NCBI GenBank assembly: GCA_020630015.1
Contig: JAHDCF010000010.1
Location: 1 to 64,000, forward strand
Direction: 5' to 3'
Source of the DNA: Planktomarina sp.
Lineage (GTDB): Bacteria; Pseudomonadota; Alphaproteobacteria; Rhodobacterales; Rhodobacteraceae
Length of the DNA stretch: 64,000 nucleotides
Positions within the stretch are counted from its first letter, which is position 1, and each line of letters begins with the position of its first letter. Both the position numbers and the translations under genes were made by a program. Below, piece by piece: positions 45,946 through 54,586 of this stretch. The notes under the pieces were generated by a model, which saw only the letters and a program-made list of their open reading frames with translations, made no database searches and had not been told where the DNA came from.

Positions 45946-47627
45946 GTCTTAACCGCCAGTTCTGCCATTTCTTGCTGGCGATTCACAATTTCCGAGATGC
46001 CCCAAGAATCCTGCTTAGCCAACATGTTGGTCCATTTATATGGTGATGCCTCATAGGCACCTATGCTGGACGTAAAGTCATTAGCTTTATTTGAATTAGG
46101 TGTCTTTTGAAGCAGACAAAGGTTGCCCAAACGCTTAACGTGTCTTCGGTGATCTTCTTCTGAGATAGATTCCCAAGCTGTAATGCCGTGAATCTTTTGT
46201 GGCATTATGTGTTCCAGCGTAATCTGACTTGGGTCGTCATTTTGAATGTACCAAGGCTCCGCGTCGCAAGCTTTGGCTGCTTCAAGGGAATGGAGATAGT
46301 ACCGCCCCAGAGCAGCTTTTGAACTTTTTGCGGTAGAAAAGCTCTCCATAAAGTCAACATCTGATACCGCAATGTTTGAAAGAGAATTTCTGAGCTCTTC
46401 AGATCTGGCTATACGACCTTTATAAACACCGAGTGCAGTCGATGCATACGTATCTTGAATGACGCCACTTCTTGTGCTTCCAGAAACTATTGATCGAACC
46501 GTCATGGATACAAGGTAAGAAAGACAGCCTTCTATCTCGTTATCTGGCATTTTCGCGGCGATACTAAGAAGTAGTGGACGCATTGGCTTTGGATTAAAAG
46601 AGTTGATTGTTTCAAGCGCTTTTCTAGCCTTCGGCCCAAGATTCTGCCATCGGTCCGCACTGTGGTGATATGTACTAACATAAGTTCTTGCCAGCTTTTC
46701 CAGCTCATCAAGATAAGCGGCTGAATTGGATGATCCTCGGACATCATCGCTTATCGTATCGTAGAGGTTGTCAGCCTTTATGAATTTCCGAGTTGCAAGG
46801 ATGGAATGCCAGAGAAAGTTTATGGTTCGATCGTCGTCATCTAATTCTTGGAGCGTCTCGCGCATGCTTGACCATTTAGCCTGAGCCTCCGGGAGTCGAC
46901 TGTCCCCCACTTCGCCAAATAGGTAGGCCTTAACAAGATCGGCTTGAGATGTGCGAAGTCCCCGGTCATTTAGAGTTTCAAACATTTTATAGGCACGTGA
47001 GCCATCAGAGACTGAAAGCAGAACTGCGGTAGCTCTATTTTCCAAGTACTCTAGCCAATCATTGAGCCGGTTCGTAACATCAGAACTAGCATGCGTTGCC
47101 GCTACGCGAGACACCCAGTCACCACAAGATTTTGCGGCATCCACTAGCAGGTCATGCGACTCTCTTGTTGGGGAAAGTGATGAAAAGTCACCCTTAGATG
47201 CTATCAGCCTCTTGAAGAACTCATTGTCATCAACATTAAGAGCCAATCGTGGAATCCGTTCTTGGGCGCGGCGGTCAATTGTGGTCAAGAACTCACTTTC
47301 GATTGCCTCGACAATTAGATTTGCCGAGGTATCGGTTTGCAAAAAATTACGAATTGCCGAAAGCAAGATAGTGGTAGTAGTCAACCGCTGCTGGCCGTCC
47401 ACAATCCTCAAAAGCCCCCGGTCGTCATCCTTGATAGCAACTATCGTGCCAAGAAAATGGTCTTTGCTAGTCTCTTTTGCTTCCGTGAGATCTTCAATCA
47501 TCTGCGTCACGCGCTCGGAATCCCAAGAAAATTCTCTTTGATGCGGCGGCATAGCAAGTTGGTTCTTTTTGAGAATCCCTCCGATCCCGAGAAGATCGAA
47601 GGAAAAACCACCTGATTTATCAGCCAT
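45933..47627 (-). CDS. DUF262-DUF1524 protein (GmrSD-like, type IV restriction family)
   Basis: A 564-aa protein with both halves of the GmrSD family. The N-terminal DUF262 part has PPHQREFSWDSERV and the nucleotide-binding IVDGQQRLTTTTILL (DGQQR). The C-terminal DUF1524 part has the His-Asn nuclease signature: LEHIMPQKIHG, then RLGNLCLLQKTPNSNKAND. GmrSD enzymes cut modified (glucosylated-hydroxymethyl) DNA, so anti-phage defence is the family expectation. It overlaps the RHH gene upstream by 8 nt and the 50-aa gene downstream by 13 nt. What modification it senses is unknown. Confidence 0.9.
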   Translation of the reverse strand: MADKSGGFSFDLLGIGGILKKNQLAMPPHQREFSWDSERVTQMIEDLTEAKETSKDHFLGTIVAIKDDDRGLLRIVDGQQRLTTTTILLSAIRNFLQTDTSANLIVEAIESEFLTTIDRRAQERIPRLALNVDDNEFFKRLIASKGDFSSLSPTRESHDLLVDAAKSCGDWVSRVAATHASSDVTNRLNDWLEYLENRATAVLLSVSDGSRAYKMFETLNDRGLRTSQADLVKAYLFGEVGDSRLPEAQAKWSSMRETLQELDDDDRTINFLWHSILATRKFIKADNLYDTISDDVRGSSNSAAYLDELEKLARTYVSTYHHSADRWQNLGPKARKALETINSFNPKPMRPLLLSIAAKMPDNEIEGCLSYLVSMTVRSIVSGSTRSGVIQDTYASTALGVYKGRIARSEELRNSLSNIAVSDVDFMESFSTAKSSKAALGRYYLHSLEAAKACDAEPWYIQNDDPSQITLEHIMPQKIHGITAWESISEEDHRRHVKRLGNLCLLQKTPNSNKANDFTSSIGAYEASPYKWTNMLAKQDSWGISEIVNRQQEMAELAVKTWPI

Positions 47628-47805
47628 TCTCTGAGTCCTCTAGAAAAGACACCTTCATTCCTGACGACTGTAGCTCTTGCCGAGCCGCCTTTCTCAGCCG
47701 GTCCCTTACCCAAGAGGAGACGGAAACGCCCGATAGCTTCGCAGCATCTTTGTAGGTCGTTATCTCTGATTTAGGCATTCTAACCTGCATATTGTAGTCA
47801 TTCAT
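47620..47805 (-). CDS. Ribbon-helix-helix protein (CopG/Arc type)
   Basis: A 61-aa protein: NDYNMQVRMPKSEITTYKDA forms the beta-strand and first helix, and LSGVSVSSWVRDRLRKAARQ the second helix of a ribbon-helix-helix fold. ATG 47805 is preferred over an upstream in-frame start. It overlaps the DUF262 start by 8 nt, the arrangement of an antitoxin or autorepressor before its partner. It may keep the nuclease gene in check after transposition. Confidence 0.75.
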   Translation of the reverse strand: MNDYNMQVRMPKSEITTYKDAAKLSGVSVSSWVRDRLRKAARQELQSSGMKVSFLEDSENG

Positions 47806-47884
47806 AATTAATCCCCGTGCAATCTGCACTACGCACATTAACGCCACCCTCCTTGTAGTGCAAACTGCATGACATTGCTACTTT

Positions 47885-48838
47885 TTAGTGAGGCAATTTA
47901 TATGTAAGTCGTTTTCCGACGACAGCACGAAGCGCAATGCCACCACGCTCGACGTCGTCAACCCCGTTAGCCGTTCGATTATTGTAACGAAAATCAAATT
48001 CAGCAGCATAGCGGTGTAGGTGCTGTTTGCCACAATGCTGGTACACGCCTTTCATGCCACGCTTAAAGATGCTGTAGAAGCCTTCCACGGTGTTAGTGTG
48101 CACTTCAGGCTTTTCACGACGAACGTATTCGCCCCTACTGTGCGTGGTGAAGTCATGGCCAGCAAACTCACGGCCAAGGTGCGTGTACTGCTTTGCTTCG
48201 TCGGTATAGATCACTGCTTCCTTGGCGATGTTCTCGCGCAGGATCGGAACAAGCGTGTCTTTCTTGATATCGCCAACGACGATGGACTTTGCTTGCTTAG
48301 TGTCGCGGTCAACCAGCGTTAGCATGGCGTTCTTGTGGGAAAAGCCGCGCGCTGTTTTGCTTTTCTTGTGCTTTGTCCCAATGAAGGTTTCATCGACTTC
48401 CACAACACCTCCGCCGTTGCCAAATCCAGCCAGAGCGCCAGAGCGCATACACTCACGAATACGGTGTGTCAGGAACCATGCGGATTTGTAAGTGATGCCC
48501 AGTACGCGGTGCAGTTGGTGGCTGCTTATACCCTTCTTGCTGGATACCATGAGGTGGATAGCCTGTAGCCATAGGTGAAGCGGCAGATGGCTTTCCTCAA
48601 AGATGGTTCCCTTGCGCACAGTAAATTGCTTGCGGCATTCACGACACTTCCAAAGGCCATGGCGATCTTTGCCTTCTGGATTCTTCTTGGAGGGCTTGGT
48701 GCGAACGCCCTCAAGACGATAGGCTTTATCGACAACGCCACAGTGCGGACAAACCGGACCATCTGCCCACAGAATTTCTTCAACGTGCGTAAATGCAGCG
48801 GCTTCATCGTGCATATATTTTGCGGACAGAACGGACAT
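47885..48838 (-). CDS. IS1595-family transposase
   Basis: A 317-aa transposase. The N-terminus has a zinc-binding pair (VCPHCGVVD, then CRECRKQFTVR). The DDE-type core (ISXO2-like) has GGVVEVDETFIGTK, AVIYTDEAKQYTHLG and VHTNTVEGFYSIFKRGMKGV. It starts 45 bp inside the right inverted repeat and would mobilise the whole unit. It is intact in length, and no frameshift is seen. Confidence 0.93.
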   Translation of the reverse strand: MSVLSAKYMHDEAAAFTHVEEILWADGPVCPHCGVVDKAYRLEGVRTKPSKKNPEGKDRHGLWKCRECRKQFTVRKGTIFEESHLPLHLWLQAIHLMVSSKKGISSHQLHRVLGITYKSAWFLTHRIRECMRSGALAGFGNGGGVVEVDETFIGTKHKKSKTARGFSHKNAMLTLVDRDTKQAKSIVVGDIKKDTLVPILRENIAKEAVIYTDEAKQYTHLGREFAGHDFTTHSRGEYVRREKPEVHTNTVEGFYSIFKRGMKGVYQHCGKQHLHRYAAEFDFRYNNRTANGVDDVERGGIALRAVVGKRLTYKLPH

Positions 48839-48883
48839 TGTGATAACCCTTAACTTGTTGAATTAAATATAGGTTATCTGCTT

Positions 48884-48907
48884 GGGTTTGTCAAATATAC
48901 AATCGCC
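48884..48907. repeat. Right terminal inverted repeat of the IS1595-type unit
   Basis: A 24-bp perfect inverse of 45582-45605, ending AATCGCC at the duplication. Confidence 0.93.
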
Positions 48908-48957
48908 TTAAGAAAGAACTGGCGTGCGCGACTGAGGAAAGTGACATCCTAAAATAC
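48908..48957 (+). pseudogene. IS3-family orfA fragment, continued
   Basis: The continuation of the split orfA, reading LKKELACATEESDILK. Homology stops at about 48957 (TACTGTCCCGGG), with no orfB after it, so the host IS was already truncated or was cut by later events. The 150 bp to 49109 are not assignable. Confidence 0.7.
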
Positions 48958-49164
48958 TGTCCCGGGTCGTCGCCCGCCTGTGCGAAGTAGAAACAGCCTG
49001 TGCTACAGTCAGGCCATGAAGGGCAGCGGCCGTTAGCTTATTGGTGGTCCTGGCACTGTCGGGAACCCCGTTAAAAAACGTGGTCCATGGGTTGATGCGA
49101 ACTTGAGAGTGTCTTATCCCCCTAAAACCGTGCCATTGTTTATTAGAGAGGGGGGTTATGAGCG

Positions 49165-49452
49165 ATGGCACGCAAGCGATATTCGGATGAGGATGCGCTG
49201 AAGGTTTTGCGCGAGATTGAAGTGCATCTGCATGATGGTTTGGATGTTGTGAGCGCTTGCCGCAAGGCCGGGATATCGGACAAGACCTATTACTATTGGC
49301 GTAAGAAGTTTGGGGGTGTTGGACGTCCGCAGCTTGCGCAAATGAAGGCGCTTCAGAAAGAGAACGAACGGCTCAAGAAGATTGTTGCCGACTTACAGCT
49401 GGACAAGCCGATCCTGAAGGAGAGCTTGGATCATTTAAAGCCGAAAGCCTGA
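49165..49452 (+). CDS. IS3-family transposase OrfA
   Basis: A 95-aa helix-turn-helix protein with a leucine zipper. YSDEDALKVLREIEVHL and ISDKTYYYWRKKFGG form the DNA-binding part; LQKENERLKKIVADLQLDKP is the zipper. It ends at TGA 49452, within the OrfB reading frame in the -1 register. Confidence 0.88.
   Translation: MARKRYSDEDALKVLREIEVHLHDGLDVVSACRKAGISDKTYYYWRKKFGGVGRPQLAQMKALQKENERLKKIVADLQLDKPILKESLDHLKPKA
49434..49440 (+). other. Slippery heptamer T TTA AAG for -1 frameshift
   Basis: The heptamer sits in the OrfA zero frame as CAT TTA AAG, the correct phase for tandem slippage. The OrfB frame is open on both sides in -1. It would give the OrfAB transposase, as usual for IS3. Confidence 0.65.
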
Positions 49453-49535
49453 CGCGGGATCACCTTCGTCAGGCAGTTATCCACACGCGCCAGAAGCTGA
49501 ACACTTCGGAACGCCGCACTTGTGCGGTTCTGGGT

Positions 49536-50306
49536 GTGGCACGTTCCAGTCTGCATTACAAAGCCAAGGGTCAAGATGATGATGCCCTGCGCTTGGCCAT
49601 GATCCGCTTGGCCAAGAAATATGGGCGTTATGGGTCGCGCAAGATTACAGAACTGCTTCAGATCGAACGTTGGCATGTGAACCACAAGAAAGTTGAACGT
49701 CTGTGGCGTGAGGAAGGGTTAAAACTTCCAGAGCGGCACAAAAAACGCAAACGGCTCTACCACAAGGACAGCTCTGTCATCCGTCTGAGGCCAACGCATC
49801 CCAACCATATCTGGGCGATTGATTTTGTTCATGACAAGTTGAGCAATGGGCGCAGCTATAAGATGCTGACCGTGTTAGATGAATACACGCGACAGGCGCT
49901 AAGCGTCACCGTGCGACCAAAGATGAACGCCAGTGATGTGCTGGAGGTGATGTATCGCTTGCTGATGAAACACGGCAAACCTGAATATATCCGTTCCGAT
50001 AATGGGCCAGAGTTCATTGCCACCTCGCTGCAAGACTGGTTGCGCAAGGTTGGCATCAAACCGATCCAAATCTACCCAGGCAGCCCTTGGGAGAACGGAT
50101 ACAATGAAAGGTTCAACGGTATTCTTCGTCAAGAGCTGCTCAACGCAGAATGGTTCCACAGTACCAGACAGGCACAGGTGGCGATAAATGCATGGCTCAG
50201 AGAATATAATCATATCAGGCCCCATCATGCACTTGGCATGCGTCCACCCGTACCTGAAACCTTATTAGAGAAATCCAAAATTAATGGTACAGAAATTGGG
50301 GGCTAG
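49536..50306 (+). CDS. IS3-family transposase OrfB (DDE)
   Basis: A 256-aa catalytic domain when started at GTG 49536; the frame runs upstream across the slippery site as part of OrfAB. The DDE residues fit AIDFVHDKL, IRSDNGPEFIA and NERFNGILRQE. HHALGMRPP near the end is typical. It is intact, so this copy may be active. Confidence 0.9.
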   Translation: MARSSLHYKAKGQDDDALRLAMIRLAKKYGRYGSRKITELLQIERWHVNHKKVERLWREEGLKLPERHKKRKRLYHKDSSVIRLRPTHPNHIWAIDFVHDKLSNGRSYKMLTVLDEYTRQALSVTVRPKMNASDVLEVMYRLLMKHGKPEYIRSDNGPEFIATSLQDWLRKVGIKPIQIYPGSPWENGYNERFNGILRQELLNAEWFHSTRQAQVAINAWLREYNHIRPHHALGMRPPVPETLLEKSKINGTEIGG

Positions 50307-50309
50307 ACA

Positions 50310-50883
50310 GGGCATCGATATTTGCCACGAAACTGTACGGTTCTGGGTGGGTCGTTTTGGTGGCCAGTTTGCTAAAGAAATTTGCAAGAAAAGGGCAGGG
50401 TGCCACTCCAACTGGCAATGGCATTTGGACGAAGTTTTCGTCAAAATTAATGGCGAACGTTTCTATCTTTGGCGCGCTGTTGATCACGAGGGCGAAGTGT
50501 TGGAATGCTATGTTTCAAAGAAGCGTGACAGACGTGCTGCCAAGAAATTCCTCATAAAAATAATGAGGAAGCATGGTTCTCCGCACGTAATAACGACAGA
50601 TAAATTGCCGTCTTACCGGGCCGTTTTCCGCGAACTTGGCGTAGCTGACCGGCAACTTTGTGGTGGTCGAACCAACAACAAATGCGAAAATTCACACCTG
50701 CCATTTCGAAGACGGGAACGCGCCATGCAGCGTTTTCGAAGTCACGCAACCTTGCAAAGATTCACCAGCATCCATAGCCAAATTTACAACCACTTCAATC
50801 ACCAAAGGCACCTCGAAAACAGAGAAACTTTCAAGGCAATACGCACCGCAGCGCTTTCCGCGTGGTTTCAAATTTGTGCGTGA
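50310..50883 (+). pseudogene. IS6-family transposase, 5'-truncated
   Basis: The frame opens inside the gene with GIDICHETVRFWVGRFGG. The DDE residues are visible: WHLDEVFVKING, VITTDKLPSYRA and KCENSHLPFRRRERAMQRF (the Glu). About 30-40 N-terminal residues and the left inverted repeat are missing, removed at the junction with the IS3 element at 50309/50310. It cannot move by itself. Confidence 0.85.
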
Positions 50884-50935
50884 TATTTTGGCGAAAGTCT
50901 GGCATTTCGAGACGAGTTAGAATTCGTCTGACAGC

Positions 50936-51913
50936 ACCGAACTGGGCAACGTGTCGAGGGCCTGCCAGGTCATGGGCATGTCACGCGACACGTTCTACCG
51001 CTACAAATCTGCCGTCGAGGAAGGCGGCGTTGAAGCCCTGTTCGAACGAACGCGGCGCAAGCCGAATTTGGCGAACCGTGTAGATCAGGCCACCGAGGAC
51101 GCCGTCATCAAATCCGCCACGGATTTCCTGGCCTACGGTCAGGCCCGGACGTCCAATGAACTGCGCAAGCTAGGGGTCTTCGTCTCACCATCCGGTGTGA
51201 GATCTATCTGGCTGCGGCACGATCTGGCAAACTTCAAAAACCGCCTCAAGGCGCTGGAAGCTTTGGTTGCCGAGAACGGCGATATTCTCACCGAGGCGCA
51301 GGTTCAGGCGCTTGAAAAGAAGAAGCTGGACGATGAGGCCTGCGGCGAGATTGAGACCGCCCATCCAGGCTATCTGGGATCACAGGATACGTTTTATGTC
51401 GGCACATTGAAGGGCGTCGGGCGGGTCTACCAGCAGACCTAAGTGGACACCTATTCCAAGGTGGCACACGCTAAACTCAACACCACCAAGACGCCGATCA
51501 CGGCTGCCGACCTGCTCAATGACCGGGTGCTGCCATTCCATGAGGAAAACGACCTGCCGGTGCTGCGGATCATGACCGACCGAGGGACGGAATACTGCGG
51601 GCGTGTCGACAAACACGACTTCCAGCTTTTCCTTGCCATCAACTATATCGATCATACGAAGACAAAGGTGAAGTCACCGCAAACAAACGGCATCTGCGAG
51701 AGGTTCCACAAAACGATCTTGCAGGAATTTTACCAGATCGCGTTCCGCAAGAAACTCTATGACAGCATTGATGCGTTGCAAGTCGATCTGGACGAATGGC
51801 TTCACCATTACAATCACGAGCGCACGCATCAGGGCAAAATGTGTTGCGGAAGAACGCCCATCGAAACTATGATCGACGGGAAAGAAATCTGGCGGGAAAA
51901 GTTCGTGAACTGA
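50936..51913 (+). pseudogene. IS481-family transposase with nonsense codon
   Basis: The frame reads ELGNVSRACQVMGMSRDTFY onward, with DDE sites near FVDTYSKVA-type sequence, RIMTDRGTEYCG and GICERFHKTILQ. An in-frame TAA at 51440-51442 replaces a residue in RVYQQT*VDTYSKVA, where the family has Phe. The N-terminal 20-30 residues are missing as well. It is therefore one broken gene, not two proteins. Confidence 0.88.
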
Positions 51914-52104
51914 ACTTCGCCTGTCAGACGCCGCCAGAAAAACGGCCAACTGTCAGATCACATCTAAACCACTACAGCTTACTTTAGCTTTAGTCGAAAC
52001 TTTGGTTTGAATTGCTCTATTTCAATCCCAGATTTCCTCATTTTATTTGCAGCATCTGCCTAGTCAAGAAGCGGCATCTTTCTGCTGTGTCTCCATGGCT
52101 TTAT
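51914..52104. other. Junction between IS region and exporter locus
   Basis: About 190 bp without a supported gene; the base composition becomes AT-rich. A plus-strand open frame (52047-52490) lies mainly antisense to the vWA gene and is rejected. No clear terminator for the vWA operon was seen. Confidence 0.4.
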
Positions 52105-54585
52105 CTATTCCACCGTGTTCTTTGGCAAAAAGTCCAAAGGTAAAAAATATACCCGCCGCCCAAATTCATCAATGTACAACCAATTATGTTCTGAAGCATT
52201 CCTATAAGTGTAGTTTTCACTGTCGCGACGCCATACCAAATCCCCGCGATTCCCATTTTCATCGAATTCAAACGGCTTGTCCAAACGTTCAGTGCTCACC
52301 ATCAGGCCGACCAAAACCGCACTTCGGCAGAACTCTTTTTTATGAGCCAAAATACGCTGCAGATCGTTCCCGTTCAAAAAATCGGTTAGCATTTCTCGCA
52401 AGTCGTTTGCGCGGAAAAGCGTCTGTGTCGCCAAAGGAAGGTTCGCGCGATTGCGCCAATAATCGTAAAAGTCTTCGCCTTCTTGAATAGGATCTCCGGT
52501 TAATACTGACATAATCTTTATGGTTGACTGCACAATGATTTCGCTTGAGTCGCCATCGCCCACGGCTCGGCAAGCGCCGTTCAACGCTTCCAAAAGTTCA
52601 TGGGCAGCGTTTGGCGGTAACGATGCAAAGTAGTCCCAGTTGGTTTCTGGTTCGCCAACGGGAACCGTTTCAACATATCCTTCTGTTGCAATTGTTCTGC
52701 GTGTAATGTCATTGGTACCCAAATTGTTTTTGAACGCTTTCAAATAAATTTCGACGCCCGCCTCAAAAACGTTAGCATACCCGTTGGGCAATGACGAATT
52801 TGAACCCGTTCCCTTGGTTTGACTTTGTTGGTCATAGGCGAGTTTGAGAGCCTCCTTTCGCAGGTCTTCGCCATTTTGCATCGCGGCGAGCAACGCTCTG
52901 CTGATCGCTTTTCTTTCTGCTGCAGGATCGTCGACCAAATCGTTGTATGTTTTTTCAACAGCGACCGTCAGTTGTGCACCTTCGTCCGTAACATGTTGTT
53001 TCCGAATGATGTTGCTATGTTCAAAAAAGAGGTCGCTTTCCGGCAACACAGCTTCCCCGCGGACAGGAATTGGAACATAGAAGATCGAGTTTTTCTTCAT
53101 GACCTCCAACAATTTTTCAGTAGGCGGGTTGCGATCACCGTGATCGGCGATGTGAATAATCCATGTAGGGACGCCGCGCCATGCCGTCGTGGTTACGGCT
53201 TCGTATAGGGCACCGTTTGTTGGTTCCATTTTATCCGACATAGGATCAGCAATATACAAGTTTTCTGAGGCCAAATTGTCAAATTCAGTGCCTCGGGTCA
53301 GCGGTGCTAACGGTACTGGAAACCGAAACTGCATCGGATCGCCCAAGTCGGTTCGCGCCGGATCTAAATAGTCGCCATACATTGCAACGCCAAACCGCAT
53401 TTGCGGATCGCCAACGAATTTTCTTGAGAGGGTTTTCACCGAATCTGATACGATCGAAAAATAGTCCTTCATTGATTTAGTACCGTCGATCAAAAACAGA
53501 ACGTCAGTTTTGGAAAGCGTATCAAAGATTTCATTTGGCAGTTCGCCGCCAGTTTTTGTACACAAGCCTTCGTCGGCGCCGTCGCAAAATACACCAATGA
53601 AAGAAATTCTAAGGTTAGGTTTATGATTTTTGTTCTTGCTTGGTGACACTCTGTTATCTTCTAAAACAGGGTATCGTTGATATTCTGTGTCGCCGTTTAG
53701 CATTTCGTCTAGTTTTGGCGGTGCACCGGCTATCGGCTTCGCCCTACGGCTGTGCGGCATTTGAGACAGAACCGGCTTTTGATTGTCTGCCGCAAAAAAT
53801 GTTGCAAGACGCGAATACCAGACTTGACCGGCCTCTGCATTAACCCAGCCAACAGGTTCATCGCCTGTCAAAAGCAAATATCGGGTCGTACCATCTGGGC
53901 CGTTCGCGACATCGCGGATCAACATTACATTAAAGACGGTTACAGAACCGTTCGGTTGTGTATCCATCGCTTCTGCGTAAATCGGAATTTCAATTGGGCT
54001 AAGGTTTGCTGTGCTGCTTTGTGCAGCTAGTCCCGTATTGTTGATGATAAACTTTGCATCGAAAACGGAACGTCGAATGCTTACGTTAGAACATTCCAGC
54101 GAACTTTGACCAAGGGCGTCTAACGCGGCACAAAATTCACCGATGCTCATTGGGACGATTGGACCGCAGTAGTCTGATCCGCCGACGATTGCGGCTACGC
54201 TGGCGGTCATGGTTCCACCCGAAACGTCGTCGCCGTCAATCCATCCGCAATAGGGCGTTGCCCCATTGCTAGTTACCAGAATCTTGTCGCCAGCAACGTG
54301 ATGGCATGTCAGTTTGGTCAAAGGCGGGATCGACGTTTGTGTTGAAAACGGTCGGCGACCACGGGTTTGAAAAATAGGAGTGTCCGTTATCGTAAGGACT
54401 GACCCAGCAGTGTTCTGACTTGCAGACCCTAAAAAGTTGTTGATGACCGTACGGTCGTCTAGCGTACATAATCCAGTAGCAGTCGAAAAATCTTCTGCTT
54501 TGATTTGCTGTGCCTGGGCGGGTTGAACTATGGTCAAAGCCAAGGCCAAGGCCGCAATGATCATCTTTAAAGTAAGCCTTTTCAT
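52105..54585 (-). CDS. Secreted von Willebrand factor A protein
   Basis: An exported protein of 826 aa from ATG 54585 (832 aa from the upstream in-frame start). A signal peptide ends near PAQAQ. Residues 30-260 look like two SH3-type modules (NGATPYCGWIDGDD, then TGDEPVGWVNAEAGQVW) with several cysteines. The vWA domain starts near 365: VLFLIDGTKSMKDYFSIV has a MIDAS of DxTxS, with Thr where Ser is usual, followed by MRFGVAMYGDYLDP and WIIHIADHGDR. The shape resembles vWA domains of type VI secretion kinase PpkA more than DUF1194. The C-terminal 300 residues are helical and unassigned. One nt separates it from the upstream gene. Confidence 0.8.
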   Translation of the reverse strand: MKRLTLKMIIAALALALTIVQPAQAQQIKAEDFSTATGLCTLDDRTVINNFLGSASQNTAGSVLTITDTPIFQTRGRRPFSTQTSIPPLTKLTCHHVAGDKILVTSNGATPYCGWIDGDDVSGGTMTASVAAIVGGSDYCGPIVPMSIGEFCAALDALGQSSLECSNVSIRRSVFDAKFIINNTGLAAQSSTANLSPIEIPIYAEAMDTQPNGSVTVFNVMLIRDVANGPDGTTRYLLLTGDEPVGWVNAEAGQVWYSRLATFFAADNQKPVLSQMPHSRRAKPIAGAPPKLDEMLNGDTEYQRYPVLEDNRVSPSKNKNHKPNLRISFIGVFCDGADEGLCTKTGGELPNEIFDTLSKTDVLFLIDGTKSMKDYFSIVSDSVKTLSRKFVGDPQMRFGVAMYGDYLDPARTDLGDPMQFRFPVPLAPLTRGTEFDNLASENLYIADPMSDKMEPTNGALYEAVTTTAWRGVPTWIIHIADHGDRNPPTEKLLEVMKKNSIFYVPIPVRGEAVLPESDLFFEHSNIIRKQHVTDEGAQLTVAVEKTYNDLVDDPAAERKAISRALLAAMQNGEDLRKEALKLAYDQQSQTKGTGSNSSLPNGYANVFEAGVEIYLKAFKNNLGTNDITRRTIATEGYVETVPVGEPETNWDYFASLPPNAAHELLEALNGACRAVGDGDSSEIIVQSTIKIMSVLTGDPIQEGEDFYDYWRNRANLPLATQTLFRANDLREMLTDFLNGNDLQRILAHKKEFCRSAVLVGLMVSTERLDKPFEFDENGNRGDLVWRRDSENYTYRNASEHNWLYIDEFGRRVYFLPLDFLPKNTVE

Positions 54586-54586
54586 A

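Larger units (their letters stand above)
45582..48907. mobile_element. IS1595-type transposable unit with cargo, 3326 bp
   Basis: The unit is bounded by 24-bp perfect inverted repeats (45582-45605, starting GGCGATTGTATATTTGACAA, and 48884-48907) and flanked by TTAAGAAA duplications. It encodes one IS1595-family transposase plus a four-gene cargo on the same strand: ribbon-helix-helix protein, DUF262-DUF1524 nuclease and two very small proteins. Perfect ends and duplication argue for a recent insertion. The target was an IS3 orfA. Confidence 0.93.
49110..50309 (+). mobile_element. IS3-family insertion sequence, about 1200 bp
   Basis: The ends match imperfectly: left TGTCTTATCCCCCTAAAACC at 49110, and right, read inward, TGTCTAGCCCCCAATTTC from 50309. 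They bracket orfA and orfB. The flanks (GAG left, GGG right) show no target duplication, so the two sides come from different events. On the right it abuts a 5'-truncated IS6 gene. Confidence 0.75.

Noticed and set aside
50951..51913. Two separate IS481 proteins
   Set aside because: Both pieces are in the same frame and join across a single TAA into one family-length transposase, so they form one pseudogene.
52047..52490. Plus-strand 147-codon ORF
   Set aside because: It runs antisense through the vWA gene 3' end and has no family features.
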